Of a DNA stretch of 64,000 bases, positions 59,759 through 64,000 are shown one piece after another. The notes below the pieces were generated by a model. It saw only the letters and a program-made list of their open reading frames with translations, did not search any database and had not been told where the DNA came from. This DNA comes from Sipunculus nudus. Taxonomy: Eukaryota > Annelida > Sipuncula > Golfingiida > Sipunculidae. Every line of letters starts with the position of its first letter. Position 1 is the stretch's first letter. The stretch covers positions 27,244,401-27,308,400 of the forward strand of contig CM049317.1 in the NCBI GenBank assembly GCA_026874595.1. The letters are read 5' to 3'. A program made the position numbers and the translations under genes.

Positions 59759-62700
59759 ACCTGGTTGAGATGCCGCACGTGGGAAACAGCAGTGAAATGC
59801 TGAACCATGACCTCTGACCTTTTCTCTAGAGAGTATTCAATTTATTCGGTCCGCCGAATATAAATTGCTCGTTTACAACAGCATTCAAACTGTAACCTGT
59901 AGGCCCTATTAGTTGAATTATTATGTAGATATGTATCAAAATTTATTGACAGATGTAAACAATAATGAAGCAGACAATACAGTTTTATATGATCATTTAT
60001 ATTCGCAACATGCCCAAACAATATATATATATGAGTAATTTTTGTTGTATTTTTTTTTTTATTTATATAGGGCCTAGTATATACATATATATACATTTGT
60101 TAATTGAAAATAAGTGTCCCTTCCCAAAAAAATTGTTTTCCTTTTCCAAAATAAAGCGGGACAAGGAAACACTACTATTATTTTATATTCAAAAGTTCAT
60201 CATTCAAATCCACAAGCAAGATCTCAGCGCCTAAACTTGTAAGCTGAAATATTCTTTACGTCAGTGAATAGCAGGAAGTCATGGTTAACAATCACGTGGA
60301 TAGAAAATGTTAATGTTCGCTACAAAGTGGGGAGACACCTTATTCTTAAAAAATACAAAAGAACATGATCATAATAGACACCAATTTCTCTGCACATTTC
60401 GTCAGTTGAATTGGTAATATTTTTTGGAAGCGTTGGAAGAATGGGAGCTAGGGCAATATCATTACTAAAAATAATGCAAAGAAAATAAAAATATAACTCT
60501 ACAATTTATAAATGGATAAAAATGACACCTGGAAGACTTAGGCCTATTTCTTGACGACAGCTTGAAGAATGATTATAGAAATAAGAAAATCCATTTTTTT
60601 TACGTTCAGATTGCACAACATAAGATAAGGATGACACACGATGATGACACTCGACTATCTTGAAAATATCTTTGTATATATATTATTTTGTAAATGTATT
60701 ATATGCAGATTATAGGCAACCTACCAATTAAATTAAGTTACAAAATATATAATTAAAAAAGTAAGAACAATGGTAAATTTATCCATAAACGTGCCCATGA
60801 TAATAACAGACTTCTGATTTAAACGCGTGTATTTTTTTTATCAGGATAGATTCATTTGACTCGAATTTGGATACGTGTTTCAACAGACTAGGACTCGTGG
60901 GACTTGGACTCGAATCTCAAGGAATAAGACTTGGGCTTGAACTCCAGTGGCCTTTGAGTCGGTTTTGCACCTGGGCTCGGTTGATGTGAATTCGCCTACA
61001 ACATATGTAAATGGATGAAAATCCGGACAAACTTGCACTTTTAAAGTTGAAGAAGATCATATAGGCTAGAGTAATGGCGGGTATGTGTGTGAGTGTGCGT
61101 CTGGGGGGTGGGGTGGGGGGGGGGGGTTTACCCCGACTTATTTGTGCCTAGGCTGTTTGGGAGGGGGGCACAGGGGGCGCAATTATATTTACAGCTGAAC
61201 TCTTTTAACACTGATATACTAGTATATCAGATATATCAAAATGCACGGGAAAGCCCCTTAGACAACTTCTCTTATGCATTTAGACACTTGATCTCTTTAC
61301 GAAACACCAAAGTCTGAGATTAAATAAAATAAACCACTGTACACAGGTTTGGTTGTCGTCAAACAACCTTTAATTTAGTTTTAAAATCTATATTCAAATA
61401 ACTGTTACCGTCTGTGTTATATACATTTGAAATTCTGAGAACCCCCCATGACATGCAAGAGGTACATGGTTCGCTCACAAATTCTGCGCCCTGGGGATAG
61501 GACCCCTTTTATATCTCTCTTGTTCTGCATTGCGCTCACAAGGTCCTGCTGCCATCTACTGGACATCGTTTAAACTATAGTTTGTGGTTGTTCAAGATCT
61601 TGGGCATCTGTTCGCCTGGTCCTGCACTGCATGGCCAGATCTTCAGTGATACTAAAATTGTTCCAAGGTCATGTATACAATTTCCTTTAACAGTTTTTGG
61701 AGAGGAGGAGAACGTCCATTCCCCCCCCCCCCCCCACAAAAAAAAAAAACACACACACACACACACACAAACCTCCACTCTTCATATATACAATTTCCTC
61801 AACTGGTATACATATAATGGCTCCAGAAGCTCTAAGCGCAATTGTCGAGGATGTGCATCGGCCGAGGGGGTTGGCGGAAACGCGCTCTGGAATATCCCGC
61901 ATCGCACGATGTTCATTTCACATGCACGAGTTTCCAGGGGCACGGGAAAAGTACACACGATTAACACTGGCGCGATTTTTTCTAACGCGCAGAAACAAGT
62001 AGACCCAGAAATTTATCTTTTTTATACATTCTGACAAAGATTATCACGGTTTTGACCATACTTGGACTAGTTCTGTTAATCTGTTTGATTTTGCATTAAT
62101 TTATTCACAAATAAAATTTATATCAAGGGAAATGAGAACTGTGTGAAATTAATTTTTTTTCCATAAAAAAAACCCATTAAAATGCTTCATTAGGATGATG
62201 ATTATGTACAATAAGCCATATATATTTAACTTGCGTGTTTTTCTGCTACTTGTGGGTTTGAGAGTTTGGCTTCCAGTAGCAGTTTCAGGATTTAGGAAAG
62301 AAGTGGTCCAACACAGGAGGACTAATGAAAAAAACTAAAAAGAAGGGCCCTATAAATTGGTTCCGGCCTGCACCCCCCCCCCCCCCCAATCATCTTCTGG
62401 CTTCTTTTGGTGTCTTTGTAATGTTTGTAAGGTCTGCCAAATAGTTTAATTCACGCTTCTCTTTTCTTTTTATTTATTTAGACAGGGAATTATAAAATAT
62501 TGTCTATATAAACCCATGCAGTTTGTCTGCATGGTACCGTATATAAACTGCTGAAGAAGCGATGGCTCTAAAACACAGTATAGTAATAATGTGCCCCCCC
62601 CCCCCCCCCCCATACGTGCGGGTCCTTCTTGCGGGTGCTACATGCGGTATCTATATCAATTGCCCTTATGTGCACTTGTCTTTGAAGAGGCTTAAAGAGC

Positions 62701-64000
62701 TAGCGGAGATTTAAGGCTGCATAAAAAATGTACGACCAGTCTTGATTGATAGTTTTCATGCATCTGCCGACGGAAGAAAACCTAACATTTTACATTATAT
62801 AGATTCACACTCGTACATTAATTTCATTTCCCGTTTAATTGGTATATAACTGAAAATTGATTAAATCCTGCATGTATTGTTCAAATGCATAATTTCAGGA
62901 ACTGGCGCATATTTTTTTATGTATACTAAATTATTCAATATCAAATATTTACAAATTCATGTGCAATATTTTGCAGTGTTGATGTTCAGATTAAGAAGAA
63001 AAATGTTATATAAAATAACACGCACACACTCAACCTACAGACATGATAAATTGGTGAATCCCTAAAGATCTATGCTTTATATAATATATTGACAACATTC
63101 ATGCTGTATTAAATCGTAATGCGCAATGATCCATGCGGAGAGGTCGGGGGGGGGGGGGGGGGGGGGGGGGTCCGGACCCTGTCACCCCCCCCCCCCCCCT
63201 TTCAGCCACCGCAATTTTTTTTAAAGGTTTCAGACCAATTTCTGTGACCTGGACCCCCTCCCCCTTTTCCGGCAATGGTGACCTTTTTCTATGTTTTGTC
63301 ATTATAGTCCTCTTGGGTTCGACCCCTCCTTTTCCTAAATCTTGGATCCGTCTCTGTGTGTTGTGTTTCTGTTGATAAGAACCTTACTATTGTAAAAAGA
63401 CCGTAATTTATTATTACAGCAATTGTTTTGATGGAAAAACAGGAGTGTAGCCAGGATTGAGGGAGGGGAGGGGGCCGTGGTCAGTAGCGGATCAGGATAT
63501 TCAAGACCCTGGGAAGGGGGGGGGGGCGCTAATATATATATGTATATATATACACATACATTCAGTAGTACCTCGGATATCCGAAAAATTTTGGGGGTCG
63601 GATATTTGAGTTTACGGATATGCGAGGTGCACCATTGTTTTCAATAAGTATTCTGTGAATACTAACAAAAATTGCTGGTGAAGAAAGTAGGCTAAATACC
63701 TCAGATGAAGACCGTTTATATAAATCACTAAACGATTAAAGTGTATTGCAAGTAACCTTAATCCAAATCAGAGGGACAGTGTTACATCAGTACATGTATA
63801 GGTGATCGGATGAATGTAGACGCAGCGACAAAACCCCTCAATAACCCATTAAGCTTAAATAGATGCGCTGATCGGGCCATTTGTTATTCTTCACAGGCGA
63901 ACAAACGATACATATCCAGTTTTCCTCGGAATCACATTCAGCAATTTTGGAAAATATATTTTCTGTATTTCGTATTTCTACTTTTCTGTTAATAGAGGTA
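59759..64000. other. Region upstream of ATIC, no gene recognised
   Basis: The first hundred or so bases upstream of the ATIC start codon should contain its promoter. I see no clear TATA box. Further right, about 60-63.5 kb is AT-rich with several long G or C runs (about 61120, 61725, 62370, 62595, 63150, 63190 and 63520), an (AC)n run at 61750-61768 and a Tigger-like end at 63563. Open frames such as 61582-62034 run through these simple repeats and have no protein-like composition. Confidence 0.5.
63563..63640 (+). mobile_element. Pogo/Tigger-like transposon end (fragment)
   Basis: CAGTAGTACCTCGGATATCC followed by GAAAAATTTTGGG and a GGATAT..TACGGATATGCGAGGT stretch resembles the CAGT..ACCTCG.ATATCCG end of pogo/Tigger-type elements. 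The opposite end would lie to the right and may be outside the window. Confidence 0.45.

Noticed and set aside
61582-62034. 150-codon plus-strand frame right of ATIC
   Set aside because: It runs through a poly-C tract, a poly-A tract and an (AC)n tract, so the frame depends on simple repeats. No protein features.

Overview
This is an AT-rich, intron-rich animal genome window, most likely from a lophotrochozoan and probably a mollusc such as a bivalve. The evidence is three conserved metazoan genes split into many short exons with GT/AG junctions, plus dense transposon debris. That debris includes a Helitron-like element with internal tandem repeats, a type known from bivalve genomes. I see no bacterial-style operons, rRNA genes, CRISPR arrays or genuine tRNA genes. 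The species call is an inference.

Three protein-coding genes can be reconstructed exon by exon. (1) SELENOO, minus strand, positions 61-3676: the first five coding exons of selenoprotein O. The gene runs off the left edge, so the C-terminal selenocysteine region is outside the window. (2) PDSS1, plus strand, positions 7630-25769: ten coding exons encoding a complete 399-aa trans-polyprenyl diphosphate synthase subunit 1 for ubiquinone side-chain synthesis. (3) ATIC, minus strand, positions 43196-59758: seventeen coding exons encoding a complete 591-aa bifunctional AICAR transformylase / IMP cyclohydrolase, the last two steps of de novo purine synthesis. Every exon junction of PDSS1 and ATIC, and the four SELENOO junctions present, keep the reading frame. 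SELENOO and PDSS1 are divergent, about 4 kb apart, and both products are expected in mitochondria. PDSS1 and ATIC converge across a 17-kb gap. I see no evidence that the three genes are functionally coupled.

Layout: 1-3.7 kb SELENOO; 3.7-7.6 kb divergent intergenic region with an unexplained cluster of a 10-12 bp motif (4.1-5.1 kb) and a MITE; 7.6-25.8 kb PDSS1, whose 8.8-kb first intron is packed with elements (long inverted-repeat structure, Helitron-like element, Harbinger-like MITE, 73-bp satellite); 25.8-43.2 kb intergenic region with a three-level transposon nest (32.0-37.0 kb), a promoter-like patch rich in CCAAT boxes (38.5-39.1 kb) and a 42-bp minisatellite (41.3-42.0 kb); 43.2-59.8 kb ATIC with SINEs, a MITE and a near-perfect palindrome in its introns; 59.8-64 kb sequence without a recognisable gene, rich in poly-G/C runs.

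I do not claim a new biochemical system. The most unexplained signals are the AACGGTGTTGAA cluster, the promoter-like patch with no obvious gene, the hairpin-bearing 73-bp satellite, and the nested and inverted transposon architecture with readable target-site duplications.
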